Origin: Paragyromitra xinjiangensis
Taxonomy: Eukaryota; Ascomycota; Pezizomycetes; Pezizales; Discinaceae
Length of the DNA stretch: 64,000 nt
NCBI GenBank assembly: GCA_038503065.1
Contig: JBCAMK010000002.1
Span: 3,100,001-3,164,000 of the forward strand
Direction of reading: 5' to 3'
Shown: piece by piece, positions 23,328 through 35,934 of the stretch
How positions within the stretch are numbered: position 1 is the first letter of the stretch
Layout: every line of letters starts with the position of its first letter
Notes under the pieces: model-generated
Databases searched by the model: none
Seen by the model: the letters and a program-made list of their open reading frames with translations, nothing else
What the model was told of the DNA's origin: nothing
Translations under genes and position numbers: made by a program

Positions 23328-26300
23328 GACAATGGTACAACGCTATGTAGGCCTCTTAAGAGTAATGAACAAGTCAGTAACACAATCAGGTGGCGAAATC
23401 CCTCAATGGAAGTAATGAACAAATTAATGGGGTGGTTTTTTTTTCCTCGAGTTAAAACTCGTTGCCAAATCACTTTTCCTCGTTTCTTGGGGAATGATGT
23501 CGAAGGGGCAAGTAGTTTACCTCGGTGAAAAGAGTTCTATAACGGAGTAGATGACGACACTAATAGATGATGAAAACAGGACCGGTAAGCGGCGCCGATA
23601 TTGATGAAAGCTAAAGGTAAAGAAAGTTGAGATTCATCAGAACTGTTCAGAATACAACTGGTTGTGAGTAAAATATTTTTATCATACCAATTATTTGTTT
23701 AAATTCAATTGTGTAAATACGTCCAAGTCGTTATTTGGTACTGTGAATCAAAATCAAAAATAACGAAGAGTATTGATTATGCGTTACCCAAAAACGTGAA
23801 GAAAAATTAGATTCGTAAACGGTATTGGATCCTTAGTTCCGGCTGCGTATTGTTTTCTCGTGAACACGCCAAGTCCTGATGATGTGAGATCAACAAAAAA
23901 CGGTCAAGGAAAGACTAGTTATAACGGTGGATTGAGATCCCTCTTTTTTTGGGTAGACTGCTAGCTTTGTTTGCCAGCTTCCGTGTGATCACCGTTCAAG
24001 TCTTATGGGCGAGTGACCTGACGATGCCTATGCTGCGTTGGAGCGCGTTGGTGAGGGGATGATAGGAATTTAGGGAGAGGCGAAGGGAGAGTCGGCGGCA
24101 GAAAGGAAGGAAGGATTACAGCGAAAGGTAGGAAGAGTAAGAGATCGTTAGTAGGGAGGGTATGGTTTTTTTTTTTCTTTCTCCTTTGGCTGAGTAGATG
24201 GGGAGTCTGTGGGTTTTATTTGATGCCAGTTGTGCGCAATGTCGATTTGGCGGGGGGAGCAGGGTTGGTTTACTGAGCTAAGGAGAGGGGTGGGCTAATC
24301 AGATACGGTCAGAGAAATACTGGACTGGGACAGAGTATGCAAGTGCACGAATAGGCAATGAGCATGTAGAGGAAAGGAGGGCTGCGGATTGAGATTCGAA
24401 TGAGTGGTTTATGTGAGCAGGCAGCAAATGGAAAGCTGGAAGGAGGGACGGGACAAGGGCTGACTGGGGGGGCAAGTCAACAGATTGACCGATTGACCGG
24501 TTTACTGGAGGATGGATAAGGCAACGTGAGCAAGGGTGGTGCACGAAGAGTTGGAAGGCACGGACTCCCGTTGGGTGCTGGACGTTTGGGGGGTGCGGGC
24601 AGCAGGCGAGAGGGAGTGAGTTGCGTGTTCAGGATTGACAACACGGGATGGGCGAGCAGCCACAGGAAGATTGAATTTCTTTAACGTACCTTCTTTGAGC
24701 AACAGGGAGCACGCCGTGCAAGAGAGCGACGAAGCAGTGCTTGCTTAAAGGAAAGATGAGAGGAAGAATGGTAAGGCGAGAGGCGAGAGGCGAGAGGAGG
24801 GAGGAGGGAGAAGGAGGGAGTTTAGCAATCGAGGGGTTCATGTGCCTGCTGGGATCATCATCCCCTTAGCGGGACACCGAGCCATCCATTACCGGTCCTC
24901 ATGGCAAATGCAAACAAGCGACCTTGGCTAGACTCGGGAGACGGGAGCCTTTGTGACACTTGGCGTCATAAACGCTCAAGCGAAAGCCTACTAGAACTTC
25001 ATATCGTATAGCGTTCTTCTTTGCGACATCAATGCCATCTTGGAATCCTTCTAGGAAGCGCTGCAATCACGCAATTGCAATGAACTCCTTGCCTCAACGC
25101 TCGAGGAAACATTGATACCGGATCCCTTGCACTGCATCAGGATCGCGAATTCCCCAAACTCGACGGGCCCAACCGACTATTGTCAGTTTATGAACTTATG
25201 TCCGTTCGGATGGAAATCTCCACCGAATTGGCTATCGGGGGTTTGTCACACCGGGGATGTTTGTGGAGTGCATGATCCTGCCCCAAGATATCAAGTCTGC
25301 AGATACATGTCACCTGACGGCGCGTCCAGTGACTTGCCTAAAAATCATTAATGTTTTGGTTATGCACAAGAGCCTCCACATTCCGTCAGCACGGTACAAC
25401 CGACAGCTCCGTTGAACCGTTTGGGTGTGGTGGGCAAGGAACCCTCGAGCTGCAAGATCAGCAACCAGTAAATCCGCCGAGAAAGAGATGTTTGTCTCTG
25501 TCTTCTAGTTCAGTAGCTAATACCTACCCCAGTAGAGAAGATTTGATTATTCAGTCAAAACCCAAGAACGGCGTAGGAAATTATTATTGACTACATGTAC
25601 ATGTACATACATGTAGTCTCTTTCCAGACCTTTTGGGAAAATCGCTGTTTATTTTTGGGGGTGAGCGTCATACACGCATGTATACCTAGCCACCCATCAT
25701 CTTCAGTAAACACCACATGGAGCCCACAGGGAATAAATATTAGACGAACGATTAGGTTGAACCAAAGCACCATTGAAACTAACAGTAGTGGTTCCCCAGG
25801 AGAAGGAACCGTTTAAGAACCAATATTGAGTCGTTGGCCCCAATCGCGCTGTTCAGATGTAGCCTCTTCGAGGAATCATCGTAAAATATCTCTCCACCGC
25901 CGTTCCCACGCACTCACTCTATTTGGCGCCTTAAGCTTGTGACCCGGGACGTCTTTTGATAGACAAGTTTATCCCTCCTAAATAACGACGAAAAATCCCA
26001 CCCCAGCGCCCACAGTGGGTGCACGTAGTCTCTTCTTCAGTGCATAGAGGTTATCGGATTTTTTTCCTCTAGAGTTCGAACTTGCCGTTGCGGTAGCAGC
26101 AGTAGAGTGACTGGTAGCAAGTCGTTATCCTCCTTTGGTGTGCGAGGATAATGAGGAGTTTATTCTCAATTTCCATTTTCCACAACCTGCAGGTTCTCGA
26201 TCGTGTCAAGCTTTCGGAGTGGGCTATCGGATGACTACCTTCAAGACTCATAGTTCAGTGTTAGGGCACAGCCCAGGAAAAATTATGAAACACATACTAA

Positions 26301-27325
26301 TGGAACTTCGCAATATTTTTTTCTTTATTCCTGTTCAATTGCCACTAATAGCCCTAATTCTTCAACGAGCGTCGGCCAGCGAAATATTCATGCCAATTCA
26401 CTGACTATATCAACGGAAAGTAAATTTTAGACGCTAAAGACTCTTGCTAACAATAAAGTTTTTGGATCTGTAGACTTGGTTGATTCAGATGATAGGGCTG
26501 GGGGGAGTTAGCCTGGGGAGACTAATATGCTATATGATAAGCTCAGCAGTGGGCGCCAGGTGCCGAATGCCTGCGTGCATCTTCTACACAGCAGGTAACG
26601 ATGCAGTAGATATGGTATTGGGTTTCATGGAAAGAGTGTAATGTCAAACACACCAATTAAGGGATGATTATATAAGGAAGCGTCGTAAAGAGCAGCACGA
26701 GATGGGACGAACCCAAAGGATATCGTGCCGAGACTGTTCAACCTAGAGCAGAGTACATATAATGTAGATTTGAGGGGGTGATATTAATACCCTCACATGA
26801 GATCCCATTAGAGTAGTCAACCACAATCAACACAAAGGGATAGTAACATCTGCTCTACGGTGTTATAGTTCTAAGTGTGAGTGAATTGCGAATGGAGTTC
26901 TGCAACTCGGGATGATCATGCATGTAACTGTATTTTCTACCACACGCAAAATTTGGCACGGCGGGGACTGGAACAATTAATTGCCCGCCTTCTGTCTACA
27001 TGGCAACCTATCCTCTCGGTGTGATTAAAATTATCCCGTTATGGTTTTCATGTGGGTAATTTGTTGTTCCGTACCCTATTGAAGTGGGTTCAAAGGAGCG
27101 TGAAGTTGTTGAGTGATCCCAGTTGCACAGTGCGTGAGCCTCGGTCCCAACAACAACACATTTCACGTCTTTCCTCAGAAAAAAAAGATCCAATTAGAGT
27201 ATGTGTAGCTCCTGAGTCCTCTTGGCAACCTCAAATTCGGAATCTAGTAGATAATCTCCCTTCTCTCCTCCTTCTCCCTCAGTCCATCCGCCAACATCGT
27301 CTGTCGGAAACCGTCTTTCGCTGCA
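23328..27325. other. gene-poor region, 4.0 kb, between divergent SSD1 and TSC13
   Basis: The first about 1.5 kb is purine-rich on the plus strand (about 24040-24130, 24290-24480 and 24700-24840). It is therefore pyrimidine-rich in the SSD1 sense, consistent with a long promoter or leader. GAGAGGC-type near-repeats lie at 24770-24800. Three TACATGTA copies cluster at 25592-25615 inside an imperfect palindrome. No supported gene. Confidence 0.45.
25590..25617. repeat. TACATGTA cluster within an imperfect palindrome
   Basis: Three copies of the self-complementary octamer TACATGTA at 25592, 25598 (overlapping) and 25608. They are bounded by GACTACATG on the left and CATGTAGTC on the right, so the block is close to its own reverse complement. 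Confidence 0.6.
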
Positions 27326-28484
27326 ATGATTCAGCTTCAGATAAAACCTAGAGGTAAGATCTGCTAAGCTCGGTTTCTCAATTCCTTATCGTGATAGTCA
27401 CTCTGTTAACGATCTAGGACGGTATAGGTCGCCCCATTAGTAAGCTCCCGTCGACTGTTGATGTTGACCTTGCTACCGGTACTGCGGAAAACCTCTATAC
27501 TCGTCTGTCAGCTCAGACTGGACTGTCGAGGGATCGCTTGCGGTTAACGAAGGGAAGTGATGGATCTGTTGTGACTATAAAAAAGGACAGTGGAAAAGAT
27601 GTGATGTTGGAGGAATTGGGATTGCGAGACGGCAGCATGGTTTACGTCAAGGATCTTGGTGAGAATAAACCATTCTTGTGCTTCCAGTATTCAGGCACTG
27701 CAACTGCTAACGAGCAACTCTACTCCCTTCAGGTCCCCAAATTGGCTGGCGCACTGTCTTCGTGATCGAATACCTTGGCCCTCTTGTCCTCCACCCCCTC
27801 ATCTTCTTTCTCCTTCGCCCTTACATCTACATTAACAGCAAACTCAACCCCCTTTCCTATATTCCATTTATTCCCACCTACGATAGTACCGATGCCGTAC
27901 CTCCTCCTACATCCATACAGGCCCTCCTCTGCCTTCTCATCACCCTCAACTTCGTCAAGCGCGAGTTCGAAACCATTTTCGTACATCGCTTCTCTGCGTC
28001 TACTATGCCGTTCTCCTACGTCTTCCGTAACTCAGCGCATTATTGGGTCCTGTGCGGGGTCAACATGGGTATCTTCTTGTACGCCCCGGCTGCATCCACT
28101 GCTGCATCCTGGTGGCCGAAGGCCCTGCTGCCGGAGAATAACTCTGCTATTACGTATGGAGCAATTGCGCTCTGGGTGTTTGCTCAGGTATCGAACTTCA
28201 TGACCCATATGACACTGCGACACTTGCGCCCTGCGGGGAGTACGAAGAGGGCTATTCCCACTGGGTATGGATTCGATGTGGTGACATGTCCTAACTATTC
28301 TTTTGAAGTTTTGGGTTGGATTGCGATTACCATCCTGAGTGGTGGGAATTGGTCTGCGTTGGGCTTCGCTGCTGTTGGCGGATTCACTATGTTGAAGTGG
28401 GCACAAAAAAAAGAGAGAAGGTATAGAAAAGAGTTTGGCAGCGCATATAAAAAGAAGAAAGTCATGGTCCCCGGGATCTTGTAG
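27326..28484 (+). CDS. TSC13: very-long-chain trans-2-enoyl-CoA reductase
   Basis: ER enzyme catalysing the last reduction of the fatty-acid elongation cycle, needed for sphingolipid acyl chains. Three exons: 27326-27353, 27428-27658, 27733-28484 (336 aa). A ubiquitin-like N-terminal region (LQIKPRGRPISKLPSTVDVD ... LGLRDGSMVYVKDLG) precedes several membrane spans, beginning FVIEYLGPLVLHPLIFFLLR. The steroid-reductase-type C terminus has IPTGYGFDVVTCPNYSFEVL and ALGFAAVGGFTMLKWAQKKE. It ends in a lysine-rich tail (KKKKVMVPGIL). Exon 1 is 28 nt, and the conserved RPISKLP sequence fixes the first acceptor. Secure. Confidence 0.94.
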
Positions 28485-28733
28485 GCTCAACCATAGAATT
28501 TTTACGCAAGATAGTCATAGATTTTTACATCGATAGATATAAGTTGAAGGTTTCGTTTTCCACTACCAAGTAGCCATGATTTGAAAAAGTTGAATGAACT
28601 TATGTACTAATTATCGGTATCGGCTATATATGCCGTGCAACTCTGTATCTAAAAAAGAAAAACGCCGATATACCCTTCCAGGCACGAGAGTAAAATAAAA
28701 TGCACATAAGCTAAGCATGTTATATTGGTGGCA

Positions 28734-29684
28734 TCACACTTCCATAGCTTCTTCAATAACCCTCCTTCTCTCCAGCTGCATCTCTAGTCCCTCCAAGTCC
28801 CATGGGATCCCCTCACTCCGTCCCCTCCACATCTTGACCTGTCCCTCCACGAACTCACCAACCCCCTTCATCCCCACGACCAAAAACCCCAATTCCTCTC
28901 GCTCCACGTCAAAAACCTCCCACCAACCCCCCGGCAGCTTCACTCCACACTCTCTGCATGCCAAATACGCCGCTGCCACCGCCAACGCGTTCGGTTGATG
29001 TGTCAAGTATAGTAGACTCGGTGACAGAAGCGCGTCAGTTAGGTATCCAAACGCTTGTCGCACTACATCCGGGCTGAGTGCAGAGAGGGATTGCAAGTAA
29101 TTGATGCACAATGTGTAGGGGAGGGAAATGTGGGTTTGGAAACCGCAGGATTTGAGGATGCCAGTTTCTGCGGCGAGAAGTCGCGTGCGGTGGGCGTAGT
29201 AGGTGGACTCTGATACGTAGTATTTCTCTGGTAGCGGCGAACTTGTGGATTCGACTTTCCCGGGTGGAGGTGAAACTGGAGACGGTGAAGGGACGGAGAT
29301 GAGATAGGTTGTAACATTAATAATGTCTCGTGGCTTGGTCGGATGTTCTGTTAGCTTGGAGGAAAGGTAGAGTGCTGCATGAACGATATCCAGGATCGCG
29401 AAGGAACGAAGACTAGAGAGCAGGTAGAATCGCTGAAGCAGGATTGCAGATGTCGCGATTGTCTTCTGGGGCCTGGGAAGAATTTCATTAGCCCACTACC
29501 CTATACTCTATACATTGTGGAAGGAAGGGATTTACAGTTGTAGCAAGATACCAGCACCTTGAATCAGTGTGCATCCAGCCCATCGCAACGAAGTCTCGAT
29601 GTCGGCGGGAACCCCATCAGCCTGGCTTGGAGAAGAGCCGAGTTGTTCGGCAGTTGCGAGAGGATTGCAGAGGAGGGAGACCAT
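28734..29684 (-). CDS. cyclin L-type cyclin
   Basis: Cyclin of the L/K type, likely partner of a transcription- or splicing-linked CDK. Two exons: 29536-29684 and 28734-29472 (295 aa). The start NPLATAEQLGSSPSQADGVP matches the N-terminal arm of cyclin L. The cyclin box follows: ETSLRWAGCTLIQGAGILLQ, then across the intron LPQKTIATSAILLQRFYLL and ALYLSSKLTEHPTKPRDIIN. The second fold has AAETGILKSCGFQTHISLPY and ALAVAAAYLACRECGVKLP. The arginine/serine tail of animal cyclin L is absent. The frame stays open upstream of the chosen ATG, so the true start could be further 5'. A splicing role is inferred from family only. Confidence 0.82.
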
Positions 29685-30042
29685 GAGAGGGAGTTGGGCG
29701 GGGGTTGGTTCGGTGGTTGGACGGGCGCAGATGTGTCTAAGGGGGGGTACAACAGTATACACAGCATAGGATATCACTCGAAACGACCAACAATTGGTTT
29801 GGGGCGAGTTATATTTTTTAGGAATAAAACTGTCTGTCTGTTTATTAAACAGAGACGAATAAAAACAATAGTGGGAGATTGGAGCCCATATCGACAATCT
29901 TGCGGTGAGAGGAATCCCCCTGTAAATGGATCGAAACTCATGAAGCAGCGTGCTACTGGATGGGGCATGTATTTAATGGCAAGGTTTTCGCAACCCAGGT
30001 CGTAAGAATAAATTATATGAAGAAGTCCTCCACGGATATATC
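29685..30042. other. intergenic, 0.36 kb
   Basis: Upstream of the cyclin L gene and downstream of the RPP40 stop, both minus strand. Part of it may be cyclin leader or N-terminal coding sequence if the start lies further upstream. Nothing else is seen. Confidence 0.4.
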
Positions 30043-31409
30043 TCATGAATGTTCATCTTGACTTCCCACCACCTCATAAATAATGTATCTACCAGTCTCA
30101 CTTTCATCCTTCTCAGCTTTCAAAGGTAATCTTAGGATGGTGTATCCGTTCTCCCCGCCATTTAGAGATCCATGTGCAGAGTTATTCCAGCTAATTGGTG
30201 AATTTTCGAACCCATGAACCGATAATGTGGCCCATCCTTTTTTCCCCTCTACCGTTAAGGATAGCAAGTTACTGTAGAAGTTTCGGTTAGAATTGACAGT
30301 GACTGTAAATGAGAAAGGGAAAGGAGAAAAGAAAAATACTTGCCAAACGTCCTTCCAAAGTTCCCCGACCCATGTCGCTGGGATAATTCCCCTAAATGTC
30401 ATTCTCGTAATAGCTTGCCCACTTTCTTCGCTTTTCTCTTGCTCGACTAAATAAGTTGATAAATACGGATCGATGCTATCACTCGCATTTATCCGGTCTG
30501 CAGGCCCCAATGAAGCCAGCGCGAGCCATTCAAACACATGTAACCCCCACTCACGCCACACTTCCCGTTGATATTCCGCCTCCTGTGATTCCCCCCCACC
30601 GTAGATTTTGGAGCCTGGCGGTGGATAGAAACTCGGGACTAAGACGGGTTGGGACGAAGTAATCTGTGGTACATGCGCTTCACACGGAGAAGCCAACAGG
30701 GCTGCAAGTATTGGACAGGGAGTTGAAGAAAAAGCGTTGCTAGATTTGACTTGCCCCAAATCGCAGAATATAAACTTTGCGGGGTTCTTCAGGATATTCG
30801 TGAAACTCCAGACAATTCGCTCGAAGAACTTTTTCCCATGAAGCATGGAAGTATCGCGGAGGTTTATTTCAACCACTATGTGCGCATTAGAAAGGGCTCT
30901 AGGTAATATCGATTGCATCTCAAGGAAAAAAATGATTACTTACGGTATCGATTTGGTTTCTTTTTACCATTTATATTACCGAAGCGAGCTGGCTTGCCAA
31001 CTAAACCTGCTTTCTCATACGTCTCTTTGCGGAGAGACAAACGCAGCACTCCGTCGTTGAGGGAGTAAACGTCATCAACATCGATCCGACCTTGCGAGAG
31101 CATGATCACATTGCCTACTGCAGTATTAGATATGCTTCGCAATTATAGTTTGGTGTTTAGCAATGATGAACCATTTTTGATGTATCTATGGAAGAACTCC
31201 TTCTCCACGATTGCTGATAACGGCATGCAAAGTCTATGGTAGAGCAGAGGCCTCGAGAGTGCTAAGGATGTGGAGTATAAATCATCTGAGATAAGCTGGT
31301 ATAGATCTGTGGGAAAGATGAAGTCGATGCGATGATTAAAGGGGTGAGAAAGAATTGTCTTCTCGAAGGGCTTGTTTTGTGAGATATAGCATCTCATATA
31401 GGGGGCCAT
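30043..31409 (-). CDS. ribonuclease P/MRP subunit Rpp40-like
   Basis: Protein subunit of nuclear RNase P, which trims tRNA 5' leaders. Four exons: 31172-31409, 30944-31117, 30344-30875, 30043-30271 (390 aa). Family signatures: NHRIDFIFPTDLYQLI, DDVYSLNDGVLRLSLRKETY, EKAGLVGKPARF, LVEINLRDTSMLHGKKFFER and WATLSVHGFENSPISW with GGENGYTILRLP. The third intron (30272-30343, 72 nt) begins GCAAGT, not GT. It has a CTAAC branch and CTACAG acceptor. Its length is a multiple of three with no stop, so it is invisible as a frame break, but removing it joins ELWKDV to a conserved segment. The start at MAPYMRCYISQNKPF is the first in-frame ATG and remains tentative. Confidence 0.82.
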
Positions 31410-31981
31410 AGTTGGAGGGATCAGGTGGGCGAGATGAGATTTCGCGCTGGTTGAGTTCGAATGCAACCCCCTGTTCTGGTCGCGTTGGAAATGCTTGGCC
31501 TTTGACCATCTTTTGCTCCACGTTCGAGTGATTGACTATGATTCGAAGCTCTCTTTTTTGTTCTTTTATTTTGGGGCTTATAAAAAAAAACTAAGGCAGG
31601 AGCCTCTCCAGTAGCCAAATGCCGTCAATATAAACTTATAGTGACCGTCTGAGTGGCCGAGAAAAGAGATATTGTGACGTTCGGGTTAGTTTTAGAGAAA
31701 ATGTCATGGTTTTATCTGGGCCCTGAGCGATCCCTTGGGATGGAAGACGCTATATATGCTAAATTTCTACCATCTCCACTATCTCATACTTCTATGGTTT
31801 TGGATTTAGACTACAGAATGCCTTTTCTTGTAATTATACACATTAATCGGCAGAGAAGCTCAATCCATACCGTAGATGCTCGTGTTGCTCGTCACCTTGC
31901 AGATTTTTGGTGTCTGCCCGAGTCTCTCCCTTGACTATTTTACAGACCTATATAACTGATTTCCTGCTGCTTCTCACTGGC
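31410..31981. other. intergenic, 0.57 kb
   Basis: Upstream of RPP40 and downstream of MAK21, both minus strand. A tRNA-like start near 31645 has no acceptor-stem partner. No gene. Confidence 0.45.
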
Positions 31982-34900
31982 TTAATCAGACAGCATATCT
32001 GCATATTCATCGGCGCTCGCAAACGTCGGCAGATTCTTTAGCTTTCTTCTCTTCTTCTTCCTATCATCCGCCTCGTCCTCCTTTGGTGTCTTAATTTCCT
32101 TCACCTTCTTTTTGGACGCCATCTCAAGTTCCGCCTCAAACACCTTCTGCAGATCCTCCGGCACATCAGCTTCATCGCTCCAGACGTCGTCATCGTCGTC
32201 GTCAAAGTCTGGGCCCTCATCACTCTCTTTCTCGTCGTCTTTCCGTTCCTCTACGATAGATGCATTATCTTCCTCATCCACATCCATATCATCGTCCTCA
32301 TTCTCATCGTCAAAGTCCACATCGTCGGCATCCAGATCGTCACCTTCAAGCTCTGGTCGACTTCCCACGAGCGCCTTCCAGATCTCTTCCTCGTCCTGCC
32401 CCTCTTCTGCCTCAGAATCCTCCTCATCCTTCTTCGTCTTCTCTACAGCAGACCCCCTTTTCGGTGCAACGTTGTTAAAATACTTGTGAAAGAATACCTC
32501 ATCGACTGCCACATCCTCAACCTTTTGTTTCCAGAATACCTCAGAGTTGACTGGGGCTGCTGATTTACCCGTGCCACGGGTTGAGAGCACCATGCCTCGC
32601 ATGTCGCCCCCGGCAAGAGGCTGCATAATCGAGGACCCGCGGCCTTGGGAGTGTGCGCTTTTGGCGTTGCGGTAGACAAAGCGGTCAAGGAAGTGCGTGA
32701 GTGTGTGCATGCCGAGATCTGGCTTGGAAGGCATTTTCCTTTTTTCAAGAAGGTGAGAAGCGAAGAGGGCAACGGATGGGTGGTAGTAAGATAAGAATGG
32801 GACCTAGATCGGTCGATGTTAGTTTTAGCATTCTCTAACATATACGCCGATATATTTCGTGGGAGGGGATATACCAATTCCCAAAGGCAGCTCCTATCGG
32901 CGTTGGCGTGCGAGGGATCTCTTTTCCTTCCGTCATACTCTACTCGCTTCTCTTCTGATTTTCCTTCTGCTAGCGTTTCTCCTTCTTCGGGCACATCCCT
33001 AAATATTTCCTCCTCATCCGCTTCCGTTTCCTGTGGTGTATCGAGCAACGAGTGAAGCGATGGAATAGCGCCTTCAAGCTCACTGAGCAAAAACAACACC
33101 CCGCAAATGAAAGAAGGTTGGTGGAACGTTGCGATTTGAATAACTCGTTTCACGAACGCTTTGACACGCTTCACCTGGGTATCCGCCTTGAGAGCCCTGA
33201 AGAGGAGGTTGAGGTACATTGCTTGTTTGGATGAGCTAACTAGGCGCTGGTCGAGGAGCGACTCATAGAGGGTTCGATAGAATCTATCTGATACCGCCTG
33301 CCATCTTCTAGTTAGTTACTTGTATATTTAAACCGATTTCTTGAGGATGATATAATATACCTGTTTACTATTTGCCACTTGGAAAATTAACATCAACGCC
33401 TGTATACTGGTATTAAAGTTGCCTGAGTGTGTGATGCGGAATAACGTATTCATGTGTTTTTGAAACACCTCATCGTCTACCTGCGAGAATGGAAACGCGC
33501 GATTTACCCCGGTCAGCACCGCACTAATCAACTTCGCATTCATCTCCTCAGCGAATTGCTTCCCCTTCTCCTCCGCTTCTGCTCTTAGGCGGGCCTTCCT
33601 ATTCATCTTTCCTCCTCTTTGTGGTGTTACTGGCTTATCCTCTCCAAATTTAGTATGCGTGCTACCCGGGCCAGTCACGTTTACACTAGTCGTAGCACCC
33701 TTTTGGTCTTTCTTGAGCAACGAGGTGAAGACGGCGAAATAGAGATCGAGAAGTTTGTTAGCAACGCTGACCTCGCGTGAAGACAGAATTGTTTGATTAA
33801 GCGTGATGATGGCATAGTATTTCGCATGCACGCTGTTACCAGGCCGGAAGACAACTTCAGATTCAATACTGTTGATAATGATTGATTTCATAGCGGGATG
33901 AGAAGCTTGAAGCTTGAGAAGAAGGAAAGAAACCTTTGAGGAGACTTTTTTGTCGGTGTCGCCCTGTCACATCCGGCCGAGTTAGTCAGGGCCGAGTGAG
34001 GACATATGATTTGGGGAAAGGGGGGGATATACAAGCTTGTTGACTAAAAGGCGAAGAAGATTCGCTTCCTGTTCCGGTTTCTCTCGAAGAAGCTCCCAGA
34101 CGTAGCCAACGGCATGGGTGCGCACGAATTCAAGCTGGTCGGAACACAATGCTTCCAGTGTTTTTAGAATTTCGAAATAGAAACTTTTTAGCCAGTCTTC
34201 ATATGCCCATAGCAAGAGATGCAGGTCGGTGCACTCCTCACTTCCTAGCCCGGGCTGCTTCGAAAAGAACTTCAGCTTCCTGTTGGGCGGTAGGACTACA
34301 CCGGACGCAAAAAGATCCTTGATCGCGCCCATAGCAGACACAGCTTGGGAGCGTGACTTCTTCCGGGCCAGGCCGAGGAGAGTTTCCAGTGTTTTTGTGG
34401 TGTGGAGGGGAGATTCTTGACAGATCAGTGTCAGGGCAGAGATCTTGTCGGTCAAGGTCCCTGAGGTCATGATAGTGCTTAAGAACTGACGGTCGGAGGA
34501 CTTTGTGAGGTGGGAGGTAGAGTAGACGGAGTTTTCAGAAGTAAGGAGGGCCTTAGCTTTGGCGTAGAGCGCTTCGATGGCTGCTGGCGCCGGGTGGGTT
34601 GTGGGGGTGGGGAGGAGGGGGAGTTCATGGGCATGCCAATCGGGCCGGGGAGGGAAGAGCTGGGAAATTTAGTAGGCGAAAGAAAGAGTAGAGCTTGGGA
34701 GATCACGGAGTGTATATGGAGATTACCAGTTTGCTGCCTTTTGACTTGACATCAGTTTTTGCAGGAGTCGCGATAGTTGAGATTATTTTAATCTCCTCTT
34801 CCTCTTCCTCCTCTTCCTCCTCCCCATCCATATCCTCATCCTCATCCTCCTCCCCATTTTCTTCCTCTCCATTTTCCTCTTCCCATTCTGCGTCAAATTT

Positions 34901-35560
34901 ACCCCCCTCCAACCCAATCTCTTTCATGAATCCTTCCAACTCATTCTTCAAACCCTTTGTCGCCTTGCCGGAATCGCTGAACTCTGTCTCTTCGATCTCA
35001 GAGTCTGACTCTATATCATTAACCAGATCCAGATCTTCTTGAGTACCTCCTAATTCGATGATCTCCTTCAGAAGAGCTTCCTTGTCAATCTTTTCTTTCT
35101 TTCCCGGTTTCTTTGGAAGGATATCTTTGACCTTGCCGTTGGGACGCGCAGGCTTTGTCGGCACAGGGTGCTCGGGCTTTGGATCGTCCGTATCTCGCAG
35201 TCGCTTTTTGCTTCGGGCGCCGTTCGTCGCCTCCGTCTTTTCCTTCTTTTTGTCATCCTGCTTCTCCAGGGCCGGCTTCTCCGTGGGCCTTTTAACTGGC
35301 AGACCCTTCACCTCTTTCTTATCCTTCTTGGTGTTTTTCTTTCCTTTGCCATTTTCCTTAGCAGGATGGGGATTTTTGGCTCGTTCCTGAAATTTCGCTT
35401 TGTCGAAATTAGTCTGGATGGTTTGCGTGAGCTTTGCCAGAGCGTCGGCCGAAAGTAACGGGGCATCCGAGATTCCAACAGGATTGGAGATTGTCGTAGA
35501 TTTGGCTACGACTTGGGCTTCCGGCATTGGCTTTGAATTTGACTTTGATTTTTTCGCCAT
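31982..35560 (-). CDS. MAK21: ribosome biogenesis protein Mak21/Noc1 (CCAAT-binding factor family)
   Basis: Nucleolar factor for 60S subunit assemb­ly and export, partner of Noc2. Five exons: 34727-35560, 34033-34659, 33361-33963, 32875-33297, 31982-32803 (1102 aa), all junctions phase 0. The N terminus is Lys-rich, with an acidic run of Asp/Glu around residues 235-260. The conserved core follows: RPDWHAHELPLLP, SALTLICQESPLHTTKTLET, VNKLGDTDKKVSSKVSFLLL, SSKQAMYLNLLFRALKAD and MHTLTHFLDRFVYRNAK. The C-terminal third is again acidic, then basic (KKKRRKLKNLPTFASADEYA). The low-complexity acidic stretches create long serine-rich antisense frames that are not genes. Confidence 0.94.
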
Positions 35561-35934
35561 TTCTGGTGTTTATGGCTTGTGGGGGGGAAGGGTGGGGAGT
35601 GCAAAGTCAAACGGCGCAAGAATCCTTCTCCTCGCTGTCTGTACCGGATTGTCCCTTGGGGAGGGTTTTTCTTGTCGCAAAAAGAAAAAAGTGGGACCTG
35701 AAATTTTCGGCGGGGGTTGGAACCAATACTACGCAGGGGTCGTACATATCGAGGCATCCCTGGGCAGTAAGCATCAAGCCTCTCTCGTTTCTCTCTAACA
35801 TCATCGCTGCTGCTCCACCCCACACTTGGAGTAGTAGATATACCTGCAACTCCATCTCAAATTGAAAGAAGAGTGGGAAAAATACAAACCGGAGCTAGAG
35901 CAAAAGCAAAAGCAAAAGCAAGAGCGGAAAAAAA
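35561..35934. promoter_or_regulatory. shared divergent promoter, MAK21 / mitochondrial ProRS
   Basis: 374 bp between two outward-facing start codons. The ProRS side holds a short tandem repeat AGCAAA (about 35899-35924), probably in its 5' leader. Shared regulation is inference. Confidence 0.4.
35899..35924. repeat. AGCAAA hexanucleotide tandem repeat
   Basis: About four units of AGCAAA just 5' of the ProRS start codon. Confidence 0.6.

Noticed and set aside
24299..24841. Overlapping minus-strand frames upstream of SSD1
   Set aside because: They follow compositional bias of the CT-rich leader, and lengths of 66-81 codons are expected by chance there.
30251..30343. GT-AG alternatives for the hidden RPP40 intron, ending at GTAGAG
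   Set aside because: The phase works only with an unusual GAG acceptor lacking a nearby branch site; the GC-AG option has canonical flanks, branch and acceptor.
31640..31720. tRNA-like start (GTGGCCGAG) followed by GTTCGGG
   Set aside because: No matching acceptor or anticodon stems and too little spacing for a tRNA fold.
32112..32489. Serine-rich frame opposite MAK21
   Set aside because: It is the antisense shadow of an Asp/Glu-rich coding stretch, and similar shadows occur at 34695-35042; no family or splice support.
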